Source: JAWOGN01 sp046496815 (GTDB taxonomy: Bacteria > Desulfobacterota > DSM-4660 > Desulfatiglandales > Desulfatiglandaceae). Taken from it: a DNA stretch of 20,087 nt. The DNA is taken from NCBI GenBank assembly GCA_046496815.1, contig JAWOGN010000199.1, positions 1 to 20,087 on the forward strand. The letters run 5' to 3'. A program made the translations under genes and the position numbers. This document shows, piece after piece, positions 9,201 to 16,258 of the stretch (positions are counted from its first letter, which is position 1; the number at the start of each line of letters is the position of its first letter). The notes under the pieces were generated by a model. The model saw only the letters and a list, made by a program, of their open reading frames with translations. It searched no databases and had not been told where the DNA came from.

Positions 9201-9273
9201 TATTGAACTGAACTGGTATGAGGATGATCAGGTTATGAGCAAAGTGGAAGCATTACTAAAAGGAGTATTGTGA
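6247..9273 (+). CDS. hdrA: Selenocysteine-containing double-length HdrA (copy 2)
   Basis: A 1008-residue paralogue of the first HdrA with the same domain order: FAD fold with GAGIAG (16-21); Sec at residue 63 (UGA 6433-6435) in FPTNDCAM-U-IISPKLVE; inserted ferredoxin clusters C112/C115/C118/C122 and C159/C162/C165/C169; the GYCSSVCC motif; an HdrA N-terminal-like IGVFVCNCG domain; a second FAD fold with GGGVAG (600-605); C-terminal ferredoxin clusters C941-C951 and C971-C981. Its second inserted cluster is a regular CxxCxxCxxxC, whereas copy 1 has CX7CX2CX3C, so the copies may differ in redox tuning. The RBS GAGAGG lies a few bases before the ATG. The stop TGA overlaps the ATG of mvhD2 by one base, suggesting translational coupling. 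It arose with copy 1 by tandem duplication of an hdrA-mvhD block. Confidence 0.95.
6433..6468 (+). promoter_or_regulatory. UGA(Sec) codon and bSECIS-like hairpin in hdrA2
   Basis: UGA at 6433-6435. CTGGTC (6451-6456) pairs with GGCCGG (6463-6468) around the loop GAGGTC, identical in sequence and spacing to the hairpin in hdrA1. The codons just before it (ATC TCG CCG against CTT TCA CCC) have drifted at third positions, while the hairpin region has not. Confidence 0.65.
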
Positions 9274-9704
9274 TGAAAGATCTCGACCCGATAATTATAG
9301 CTTTTTGCTGTAACTTCTGAGGATATACGGCCGCGGACCTGGCAGGTTCCATGCGTCTTAACTACCCGGCAACCATAAGGATTATTAGGGTGCCCTGTAC
9401 CGGAAAGGTGGATCTCATTCACATATTACGTGCATTTGAAAAGGGTGCAGACGGCGTTTACGTGGTGGGCTGTCTGGAAGGCGACTGTCGTTTTAGTAAT
9501 GGAAACCTCCGAGCCCGGAAAAGGGTCGAACAAGCCCAACAGATCTTAAATGCCATCGGAATTGGGGGAGAGAGAGTGCAGATGTATAATCTTTCATCCG
9601 GTGAAGGGCCCCGTTTTGCAGAGTTTGCATTGGAAATGACAGAAAAGATAAAAGCGTTGGGCATTAACCCTATGAAGCTGGCAAAGATGAAAAAGGTGGC
9701 GTAA
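9273..9704 (+). CDS. mvhD: Selenocysteine-containing MvhD-like [2Fe-2S] subunit, short form (copy 2)
   Basis: A 143-residue MvhD, the usual family length. The ATG at 9273 overlaps the hdrA2 stop. UGA at 9318-9320 is residue 16 in AFCCNF-U-GYTAADLAG, exactly the second Cys of the CNWC motif of copy 1. The remaining conserved cysteines are C13, C42, C67 (VVGCLEGDC) and C72, and positions 13, 16, 42, 67 and 72 coincide without gaps between the copies. A start at ATG 9351 would delete the first cluster motif and is therefore wrong. There is no C-terminal extension. It presumably docks on HdrA2 and links it to the MetV/MetF2 pair encoded next. An extra Cys12 next to Cys13 is not present in copy 1 (Leu12). 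Confidence 0.93.
9318..9350 (+). promoter_or_regulatory. UGA(Sec) codon and bSECIS-like hairpin in mvhD2
   Basis: UGA at 9318-9320. GGACC (9335-9339) pairs with GGTTCC (9345-9350) as 5 bp with one bulged U, enclosing the loop TGGCA. The distance from the UGA matches the other three, and a bulged U in the upper stem is also a feature of the E. coli fdhF element. It is the weakest stem of the four. Confidence 0.5.
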
Positions 9705-9784
9705 TCAGCTGCGGATTGTGCGCTCCGGTCGCGATGACTTGAGGATTTATCTTCTACCCAACCCGAGAAAGAGAGGAGCAACGA

Positions 9785-10453
9785 ATGATTGTTGCAGAAA
9801 AAAAGCCTATTGAGGAAATCATTGAGCTTTTAAAGGATTCCGAAAAAATCCTGATTGTGGGGTGTAATGAATGCGTCACTGTCTGTGAAGCCGGAGGCAA
9901 GAAAGAAGTGGGCATTCTGGCTTCAGCCTTGCGTATGTATTTTATGAATCAGGGTAAGGATGCGAAAATCGATGAGGTCACCCTGGAACGTCAGTGCGAT
10001 CATGAGTATCTCGAGGAAATTCGAGGCAGGATAGACCAATATGATACTATTTTATCTCTAGCCTGTGGGGTCGGGGTCCAGTTTATGGCGGAGAAATATT
10101 TCAGCACCCCCGTTTTTCCCGGAGTCAACACCTGTTTTCTGGGTGCTGCCGAAGAAAGAGGCGTTTGGAGTGAGCGGTGCCAGGCGTGTGGGCAGTGTAT
10201 CCTGGGAATGACCGCGGGGATTTGTCCCATCTCCCGCTGCGCAAAAAGGCTGATGAACGGTCCATGTGGCGGCTCTACCCAAGGGAAGTGTGAGATCAAC
10301 AAGGAATTGGATTGTGCCTGGCAGATCATTATCGACCGTCTTAAAGAGCTTGGAAGACTCGATGACTATGAGAAAATCATGCCGATTAAAGATTGGTCGA
10401 CGGATCGGGCCGGGGGTCCCCGAAAAGTGGTCAGGGAGGACGTAATGATATGA
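9785..10453 (+). CDS. metV: MetV, zinc/iron-sulfur partner subunit of methylenetetrahydrofolate reductase
   Basis: A 222-residue protein of the MetV / MTHFR C-terminal domain family, the small partner of MetF in acetogens and Wood-Ljungdahl bacteria, thought to carry metal clusters and bring electrons to the flavin of MetF. Visible: GCNECVTVCEAGG with C27, C30 and C34 near the N-terminus; an ERCQACGQC stretch and CPISRCAKRLMNGPCGG near the middle-to-end, which is the family hallmark; a basic tail DRAGGPRKVVRED. RBS AGAGGAG precedes the ATG. The 80 bases before it contain no gene and no clear terminator, so it probably stays in the hdrA/mvhD transcript. Its last codons overlap metF2 (ATGA), implying coupled translation and a 1:1 complex. 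Confidence 0.92.
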   Translation: MIVAEKKPIEEIIELLKDSEKILIVGCNECVTVCEAGGKKEVGILASALRMYFMNQGKDAKIDEVTLERQCDHEYLEEIRGRIDQYDTILSLACGVGVQFMAEKYFSTPVFPGVNTCFLGAAEERGVWSERCQACGQCILGMTAGICPISRCAKRLMNGPCGGSTQGKCEINKELDCAWQIIIDRLKELGRLDDYEKIMPIKDWSTDRAGGPRKVVREDVMI

Positions 10454-11397
10454 AAACAAAGACGCCCAGCAAATTGGAAAAGATTCTTGCGGCAGGGCAC
10501 CTTGCGGTGACCTCTGAATGCGGGCCGCCACGGGGCAGCGATCCCAAGGCCATCACCGACAAAGCGGAAATGATCAAAGACCATGTGGACGCCATCAATA
10601 TCACGGACAATCAGACCTCGGTGACTCGTCTCTGCAGTTTGGCTGCCTGCATTCGCCTGAAAACCATAGGCCTTGAGCCGGTGCTTCAAATGGTCACCAG
10701 AGACAGAAACCGAATCGCTTTGCAAAGTGACATCTTGGGTGCGGCCTCCTTTGATATCAACAACATCCTTTGCCTCTCGGGAGACCATCAGCAGTTCGGC
10801 GATAGCGCCAAGGGTCAGAATGTCTTTGATTTGGATTCCATGCAACTGATTCAGACCATACGATACATGCGAGACGAAGGCAAGTTTCTGGGCGGTGATG
10901 AGATTAAACGACCGCCTCGGATGTTTGTCGGTGCAGCCGCAAATCCTTTCGCCGACCCTTTTGAAATCCGTGTTCCCCGATTGGCCAAAAAGATCGCCGC
11001 CGGCGCCGAATTTATCCAGACCCAGTGCATTTACAATCTCGACAAATTCGAACTCTGGATGAAACAGGCTCGGGACCGAGGGTTGCATGAAAAAGTGTAC
11101 ATCCTCGCGGGTCTGACGCCTTTCAAGTCGGCAGGGATGGCCAAATACATGAAAAACCGGGTCCCCGGAATGGATGTTCCGGATGATGTCGTTAAACGTA
11201 TGAGCGGTGTCGCCAAGGAAAAGCAAGCCGAAGAAGGGATAAAGATCTGCGTGGAATCCATCCACCGACTCAAGGAGCTGGAGGGCGTGAAAGGATTCCA
11301 CATCATGGCGATCGAATGGGAAGAAAAAGTCCCTGAAATCGTCGAAGAAGGAGGCCTTTATCCGAGACCGAAATTGGAATCGCATTCGCAGGGTTGA
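10450..11397 (+). CDS. metF: Methylenetetrahydrofolate reductase 2 (MetF)
   Basis: A 315-residue MetF. TSECGPPRG (residues 21-29) is the substrate-activating motif with Glu23 in the catalytic position; MVTRDRNRIALQSDIL and VFDLDSMQLIQTIRYM are conserved barrel segments. The start is ATG 10450, which overlaps the metV stop by ATGA; a longer GTG start at 10393 would lie inside metV and is rejected. With MetV it forms the MetFV pair, and HdrA2/MvhD2 immediately upstream are its likely electron donor unit, as in the Moorella MetFV-HdrABC-MvhD complex. A 339-residue open frame on the opposite strand is a shadow of this gene. It is the last gene of the operon; a promoter candidate for the next gene begins at its stop codon. 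Confidence 0.93.
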   Translation: MKTKTPSKLEKILAAGHLAVTSECGPPRGSDPKAITDKAEMIKDHVDAINITDNQTSVTRLCSLAACIRLKTIGLEPVLQMVTRDRNRIALQSDILGAASFDINNILCLSGDHQQFGDSAKGQNVFDLDSMQLIQTIRYMRDEGKFLGGDEIKRPPRMFVGAAANPFADPFEIRVPRLAKKIAAGAEFIQTQCIYNLDKFELWMKQARDRGLHEKVYILAGLTPFKSAGMAKYMKNRVPGMDVPDDVVKRMSGVAKEKQAEEGIKICVESIHRLKELEGVKGFHIMAIEWEEKVPEIVEEGGLYPRPKLESHSQG

Positions 11398-11422
11398 ATT
11401 CGCCTGGAAACCAGGCTATAGT
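11394..11422 (+). promoter_or_regulatory. Promoter candidate with palindrome in the spacer, before the response regulator
   Basis: TTGAAT (11394-11399) and TATAGT (11417-11422) are separated by exactly 17 bases. The spacer contains the perfect inverted repeat GCCTGG-AAA-CCAGGC (11402-11416), which could be an operator for a dimeric regulator or, read as RNA, a hairpin behind metF2. It lacks a T-run, so a terminator is less likely. The metF2 stop overlaps the -35. Confidence 0.45.
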
Positions 11423-11491
11423 CGGTGTTATAAAAAAGAGACGGACACGCGGTGGAGAACGACAACGGAGTATTTGAAGGAGGGTTTTGGT

Positions 11492-11872
11492 ATGGCCAAA
11501 AAATATATCTTGGTGGTTGATGATGATCCTGATCTGGTGGAGACCGTTGCAATGATGCTCGAAAGCAAGGGATGCGAAGTGGGCCGTGCCTATGACGGCA
11601 TCGAAGGCGAGGAAGCCATCAGGGAACGCCGTCCGGATCTCATCATCCTGGATATCATGATGCCCCGCAAAGACGGATACGTTCTCTGTGCGGAACTGAA
11701 AGCCGGTGAAGAAACCAGAGACATTCCGGTTGTTTTGCTTACGGCTGTGGGCGAAGCCGTTCCGACCACCCGGTATACCCATGCAGACGGCATGTCTACC
11801 GAGGCGGACGATTACATTGCCAAGCCGATTGACACCGAAGGTCTGTGGGAAGTGGTCACCGCCTTACTGTAA
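11492..11872 (+). CDS. Single-domain response regulator (CheY-like receiver)
   Basis: A 126-residue stand-alone receiver domain with no output domain. Acidic pocket D10-D11-D12, phospho-acceptor D54 in LILDIMMP, switch Thr84 in VVLLTA and conserved Lys111 in YIAKPID are all present, so it should be phosphorylatable. A short extra segment after Thr84 (about 86-105, containing YTHADGMSTE) lengthens the loop before Lys111. ATG 11492 is chosen because AAGGAGGG (11477-11484) lies 7 bases upstream; the TTG at 11474 precedes that site. No histidine kinase is in the window. It lies 94 bases after metF2 and could signal to the neighbouring ACT protein or act elsewhere; the target cannot be told from sequence. 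Confidence 0.9.
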   Translation: MAKKYILVVDDDPDLVETVAMMLESKGCEVGRAYDGIEGEEAIRERRPDLIILDIMMPRKDGYVLCAELKAGEETRDIPVVLLTAVGEAVPTTRYTHADGMSTEADDYIAKPIDTEGLWEVVTALL

Positions 11873-11920
11873 GCCCCACCCTTCACGCGACGGCGGCGGC
11901 GTCTTGAAACACAGTACCTG

Positions 11921-12955
11921 ATGACACCTTCAACGACACTCGGGGGCTTTAAGATTTTAAGGGATGTGGTACGGATCTCACGGGTCCAACCTGTCAAAGA
12001 TGAAGCCGGCCCTGCAGATGTTTTTCGTACCTTAGCCGACGGTCGAATAAATCTGCCTTTTCTTACCTGCGGCAAAGACAATCTCGATTGGGGCCTGAAT
12101 ATCGTCATTCCCTCGAATACGTATCGAGATGCTTCAAGCCGCCTTCAAAAGTACGCTGCTTCCAGCTGGATTACTCAGGCACATGGTTCGATTCTATCGG
12201 TTTTCCCTCACAAAAGCGATCCCGAGGTGACAGCCTCGCTCCTCAAGGTAATGGGAGCGGAAGGCCTGGAACCGGAGGCCCTCGCCAACTCCAATTCGGC
12301 TGTTTCAACCGTACTGAAGGATGAGTCCGTCAGCGGTATCACACAGGCGCTGTTTAAACCCTTTCGTTTCAGTGCCTATCGAACGCCCGCGGATTGGAAA
12401 CTCGCGGAAAAAGGCAGAGAAAAACTTTACAAAGAGGTGGTTGCCTCCTACCAGGAAAAAAAACCAAAGGTGTATGGTTTGGAGTGGAGGGACGGACAAG
12501 CGCTTTATCGTGTGAAGTTGAACACGCGCAACCTTTGTGAAGCGGAGACCGCTTTTAGGCAACTATCTCGTCAGGGGATCGCCCTGACCTTTTTCATCAC
12601 AAGCCCGACGAGGGAAAAAGGTGAAACCATGTTATCTCTCGCCCTTCCGCATTCCAAAACGCAACACCATGAAAAAATCTTCGAGAATCTCCCCCCGGCA
12701 AACGTGGTGAAAAAAGCGTACCCGGTAGCCCACTTCGCAATGAACGGGCCGCATTTCGGAGATCGTTACGGGATTGCGAGTGAGCTCCTCACCGCACTTG
12801 ATTCCGCGGATATCGATCTGCTGGGTCTCAGCTGCTCGATCGCCTCCATCACGGGGATCGTACCTGCAGCGCAGATTCACGATGCGATCCGGGCTGTTCA
12901 AGGATGTTTTGAAGTGCCCTCGGTCTTCAAACGCATTGATAGGGGCGCTGTTTAA
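11921..12955 (+). CDS. Tandem ACT-like domain protein, function unknown
   Basis: A 344-residue soluble protein with no catalytic domain that I recognise. Two parts resemble the paired ACT domains of aspartokinase regulatory regions: HGSILSVFPHKSDPEV through NSNSAVSTVLKDESVSG (about 88-140), and a C-terminal GPHFGDRYGIASELLTALDS followed by LLGLSCSIASITGIV and a final FEVPSVFKRI. The N-terminal 70 residues and the central EWRDGQALYRVKLN stretch may be further degenerate ACT-like units. ACT domains usually bind amino acids or similar ligands, so a sensing role is inferred only. ATG 11921 lacks a clear Shine-Dalgarno; it begins 48 bases after the response regulator and is probably cotranscribed. 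It is convergent with glmS, with only 73 bases between and no obvious terminator. Confidence 0.7.
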   Translation: MTPSTTLGGFKILRDVVRISRVQPVKDEAGPADVFRTLADGRINLPFLTCGKDNLDWGLNIVIPSNTYRDASSRLQKYAASSWITQAHGSILSVFPHKSDPEVTASLLKVMGAEGLEPEALANSNSAVSTVLKDESVSGITQALFKPFRFSAYRTPADWKLAEKGREKLYKEVVASYQEKKPKVYGLEWRDGQALYRVKLNTRNLCEAETAFRQLSRQGIALTFFITSPTREKGETMLSLALPHSKTQHHEKIFENLPPANVVKKAYPVAHFAMNGPHFGDRYGIASELLTALDSADIDLLGLSCSIASITGIVPAAQIHDAIRAVQGCFEVPSVFKRIDRGAV

Positions 12956-13028
12956 CTCTCAATCACTCCTGATCATACTCATGCGTGTTTCTACTGCTGC
13001 GGTCGTATTCGCTGCCTGCACCCGACGC

Positions 13029-14855
13029 CTATTCGACCGTTACACTTTTCGCCAGGTTCCGCGGTTTATCGATGTCCCTGTTGAGAAAATTCGCACAATA
13101 GTATGCCAAAAGCTGGCAGGGAATCACGGCCAAGGTGGGGGTCAGAAAGTCGAGGCTTTCCGGAATCTCAATCACATCATCCACCATCTCTCTCATTCTT
13201 TGATCTCCCTGCGTGGCGATGGCGATCACAGGTCCTTTGCGACTCTTGACTTCCTGGATGTTGCTGATCATTTTTTCATACATTTCGTCTTTCGGTATCA
13301 CCGCCACGGTCGGCATGTTCGGATTGATCAGCGCTATCGGACCGTGCTTCATCTCGCCTGCGGGATACCCCTCGGCGTGAATATAGGAAATCTCTTTGAG
13401 CTTGAGGGCTCCCTCCAAAGCGACCGGATAATTGTATTTCCTACCCAGGAAAAGCCAATTATCGCATTTGAAGTATTTCTCCGCAATGGCTTCGATGTGA
13501 TGCGCCTGTGAAAGGACCTCTTTCACCATATCGGGAAGGGCTTGGAGCGCCCGTATTGCAGCCACACCTTCAGTGAGAGACAGCTTGTGATGCCGTCCAA
13601 GCAGAAGCGCCATCAGGGTCAGAATAATGAGTTGAGAGGTGAAGATTTTCGTTGATGCCACACCGATCTCGGGACCTGCATGGTTATAGACTCCCGCCTC
13701 GGTTTCCCGGGAAATGGAACTGCCCACCACGTTAACGATCCCCAGAAGGCGCGCGCCCTTTCGTTTTGCTTCTCTGATGGCTGCGAGCGTGTCAGCCGTT
13801 TCCCCGGATTGACTGAGGGCGACGATAAAGGTGTTTTCAGGAAAGTTCAGTTTTCGATAACGAAATTCAGAGGCGAGTTCAACCTGCACATCGATCTCAG
13901 TCAGTTTCTCAAAAACATACTTTCCGATACAGCCCGCATAGTAGGAGGTTCCGCACCCGACGATCACCAGATGGCGGCATCCCTTAAGATCGTCCCAGAC
14001 CGGCATGATTCCACCCAGTTTGGGAACGCCTTCGCCGGGTTCGAGGCGGCCCCGGATTGCATTTTTGATGGTCTCGGGCTGTTCGTAGATCTCCTTGAGC
14101 ATGAAATGGGGAAATCCATTCAGCTCCACATCTTCCGCCCGCCACTCCACTCTTTCCATGCTCCTTTTGATGGGCTTGGCCTGAGCCGTTGAGATGGAGA
14201 AATCGCCGGCGGTCAGCGTCGCCAGTTCATTTTCCTGCAAATGGACAACGCTGTTCGTGTAGCGCACCATGGCGGACACATCGGAAGCGGCAAAGTGTCC
14301 GTCCTCACTCACGCCGATTATCAGCGGGCTGCCTCTTCTGGCAACCACGATTTCCCCGGGGACTTTCTTATGAATCACCGCAATGCCGAAAGTGCCCTCC
14401 ACCTGAGACATGGTTTTTCTCACCGCCTCGTTCAGATTGCCGTCAAAATTCAGGGCAATCAGGTGCGCCAGCACTTCTGTGTCGGTTTCGGACCTGAAGG
14501 AAACTCCCTCCTTTTCCAGCTTCTTCTTGAGCGAATGAAAATTCTCAATGATGCCGTTGTGGATCAAGAACACGTTTTCATTCCAATCCCGATGCGGATG
14601 GGCGTTTCTCTCTGTCGGTTCTCCATGGGTGGCCCATCGGGTGTGGGCGATGCCCACGGTGCCCGGGATGTGCATACCATTGAGTTTTCCTTCCAGCTCG
14701 GCGATTTTCCCCACAGCACGGTGACACTGGACTGCACCCCGATGCTGTATGGCAATGCCGGCGGAGTCGTAACCCCGATATTCAAGCTGCTTCAACCCTT
14801 CCAAGAGGATGGGTCTGGCCTGCTTCTTTCCCACGTAGCACACAATACCGCACAT
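13029..14855 (-). CDS. glmS: Glutamine-fructose-6-phosphate aminotransferase (isomerising)
   Basis: GlmS makes glucosamine-6-phosphate from fructose-6-phosphate and glutamine, the entry step to UDP-GlcNAc for peptidoglycan and LPS. The 608-residue length is standard. Seen: MCGIV start with the N-terminal nucleophile Cys (exposed after Met removal), HTRWATHGEP (71-80), HNGIIENF (99-106), first SIS domain with CGTSYYAG (301-308) and SQSGET (348-353), second SIS domain with EGALKLKEISYIHAEGYPAGE, and the classical DKPRNLAKSVTVE C-terminus. AGGAGC (14866-14861) lies 5 bases before the ATG. It is the last gene of a serS-PBP-glmS run, 69 bases downstream of the PBP gene. I see no glmS ribozyme-like leader in that gap, which is too short for one. 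Confidence 0.98.
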   Translation of the reverse strand: MCGIVCYVGKKQARPILLEGLKQLEYRGYDSAGIAIQHRGAVQCHRAVGKIAELEGKLNGMHIPGTVGIAHTRWATHGEPTERNAHPHRDWNENVFLIHNGIIENFHSLKKKLEKEGVSFRSETDTEVLAHLIALNFDGNLNEAVRKTMSQVEGTFGIAVIHKKVPGEIVVARRGSPLIIGVSEDGHFAASDVSAMVRYTNSVVHLQENELATLTAGDFSISTAQAKPIKRSMERVEWRAEDVELNGFPHFMLKEIYEQPETIKNAIRGRLEPGEGVPKLGGIMPVWDDLKGCRHLVIVGCGTSYYAGCIGKYVFEKLTEIDVQVELASEFRYRKLNFPENTFIVALSQSGETADTLAAIREAKRKGARLLGIVNVVGSSISRETEAGVYNHAGPEIGVASTKIFTSQLIILTLMALLLGRHHKLSLTEGVAAIRALQALPDMVKEVLSQAHHIEAIAEKYFKCDNWLFLGRKYNYPVALEGALKLKEISYIHAEGYPAGEMKHGPIALINPNMPTVAVIPKDEMYEKMISNIQEVKSRKGPVIAIATQGDQRMREMVDDVIEIPESLDFLTPTLAVIPCQLLAYYCANFLNRDIDKPRNLAKSVTVE

Positions 14856-14924
14856 TTTTCGCTCCTACACCCCGGCCGGTTATTCATCGGCCACTGTTAA
14901 TGAATTCATCAAATGTCGTATCAC

Positions 14925-16256
14925 TCAAGACTTAAGGTAATGCTGTATAATGTATCGGCCAAGCTGGCTCGATCTTAAGCCCAATTTCTCTCCATGAACG
15001 CCCAACACGGCGACACTTATTGCTTTTAGTCCATTTTGGGGAAGCGCATATCCTGCGAACCAATCAAATTTAACCTGACCTGTTATATCATTGATCGTAC
15101 CGGTTTTGGCACCAAATTCCACATGCTTCAATGCCTTTTTGCCGCGAAGCGATCGAAACGTCTTCCGGCAGGTTCCATGCACGATTGTAGCCCGCATAAG
15201 AACCTTCAACGCTTCCGCTGTCTCAGGGGTCACCGGGGAGGTCAGCCGGGTCGGCCGCCGCTCATACAAAAACTCCCCGGTTTCGTTTGAAATCCGCTCA
15301 ATAAGCCACGGTGCCATCATGATCCCGTTGTTCGCCACAACCGATGCCAACATGGCGGCGTGCAGCGGAGATATCACGGTTTTCTTGTTGAAGCCGGATG
15401 CAATTTCAGCCAGACCGAAACCCTCGTTTGGAATTTCAATGATGCTTTTCGCAACGGGAAAATCAAAGGGAATATCCTGATTGAAGAGGAATCTATCCGC
15501 GTATTCCGCCATCAATTCTTGACCCAGTTCATATATCCCCAGTTTCCCGAACACCGGATTTATGGATAACGCGAAGGCTTTTTCAAAACTCGTTTCGTTC
15601 GTGTATTTGTTGACGATCTGTTTCAACTGCTGTTTGTAAAGGGTATATCTCCGCCCCTGAAAAAAAACAGGTTTCTCGGGTGAAAATCCCGCGGATTCCA
15701 AAGCAGCGGCCGCAGAAACGATCTTGAAAATGCTTGCAGCCGGGAAACCCGCTTTAATGCACAGGTTTTCGACGTCTCCCTCCTCCTGATAATTCGCCAT
15801 GGCAACGACGCGGCCGTCTTCGGGTTGCAGGACGACGACGGCGGCTTGTAACGTCTTGGAACGTCGGAGGAGCCGAAGAATGTAAGACTGAAGCTCCGAA
15901 TCGAGGGATGAATCAATAAACAGGCGGGCTTCTCCCCTTTCCAACATAAAATGCGCTTTTACCGGAACGGTCGCAAAACGCAGTTCCTCCAGCAACTTCT
16001 TTGGATCCGGCGTGGGCGTTTCATCAAAAACGATGTTGGTTCTTGTTTCCAGATCGGAAGGAGAAAAACCGGCCTGGCTGAAATGTCCCGCAATCCAGGC
16101 CGTCAGGGAAAGCATCAAAACCAATCCCAGGGATATCCCCCCTGCGTAGAGGGCCCAGGCCGGGAGATTTTTCAGAACGTATTTTCTTCGGGCCTCGCGC
16201 TTCAGCTGCTTCTGATAGGTGCGCCACCCGGAATTGTTGTGTCGTAATGTTTTCAT
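14925..16256 (-). CDS. Penicillin-binding-protein-type transpeptidase, single-pass membrane protein
   Basis: A 443-residue D,D-transpeptidase-family protein. A basic cytoplasmic N-terminus is followed by one membrane span at about 31-58, a short linker, and a transpeptidase domain from about 100. The three active-site motifs are intact: S175-I-F-K178 (SxxK), S231-I-N233 (SxN) and K384-T-G386 (KTG). It lacks a glycosyltransferase domain and a recognisable class B dimerisation domain, so it is short for a class B PBP; it could be a PBP2/FtsI-like minimal enzyme or a regulatory penicillin-binding protein. The gene starts 2 bases after the serS stop, with its ribosome binding site inside the serS end. 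The neighbouring glmS gives a cell-wall context. Confidence 0.88.
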   Translation of the reverse strand: MKTLRHNNSGWRTYQKQLKREARRKYVLKNLPAWALYAGGISLGLVLMLSLTAWIAGHFSQAGFSPSDLETRTNIVFDETPTPDPKKLLEELRFATVPVKAHFMLERGEARLFIDSSLDSELQSYILRLLRRSKTLQAAVVVLQPEDGRVVAMANYQEEGDVENLCIKAGFPAASIFKIVSAAAALESAGFSPEKPVFFQGRRYTLYKQQLKQIVNKYTNETSFEKAFALSINPVFGKLGIYELGQELMAEYADRFLFNQDIPFDFPVAKSIIEIPNEGFGLAEIASGFNKKTVISPLHAAMLASVVANNGIMMAPWLIERISNETGEFLYERRPTRLTSPVTPETAEALKVLMRATIVHGTCRKTFRSLRGKKALKHVEFGAKTGTINDITGQVKFDWFAGYALPQNGLKAISVAVLGVHGEKLGLRSSQLGRYIIQHYLKS

Positions 16257-16258
16257 TT

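Noticed and set aside
10366..11385. 339-residue open frame on the minus strand
   Set aside because: It is the antisense shadow of metF2, has no ribosome binding site or recognisable domain, and metF2 with its ATGA coupling to metV is unmistakable.
14856..14924. glmS ribozyme leader
   Set aside because: Only 69 bases separate the PBP stop from the glmS start, and no ribozyme core is visible.
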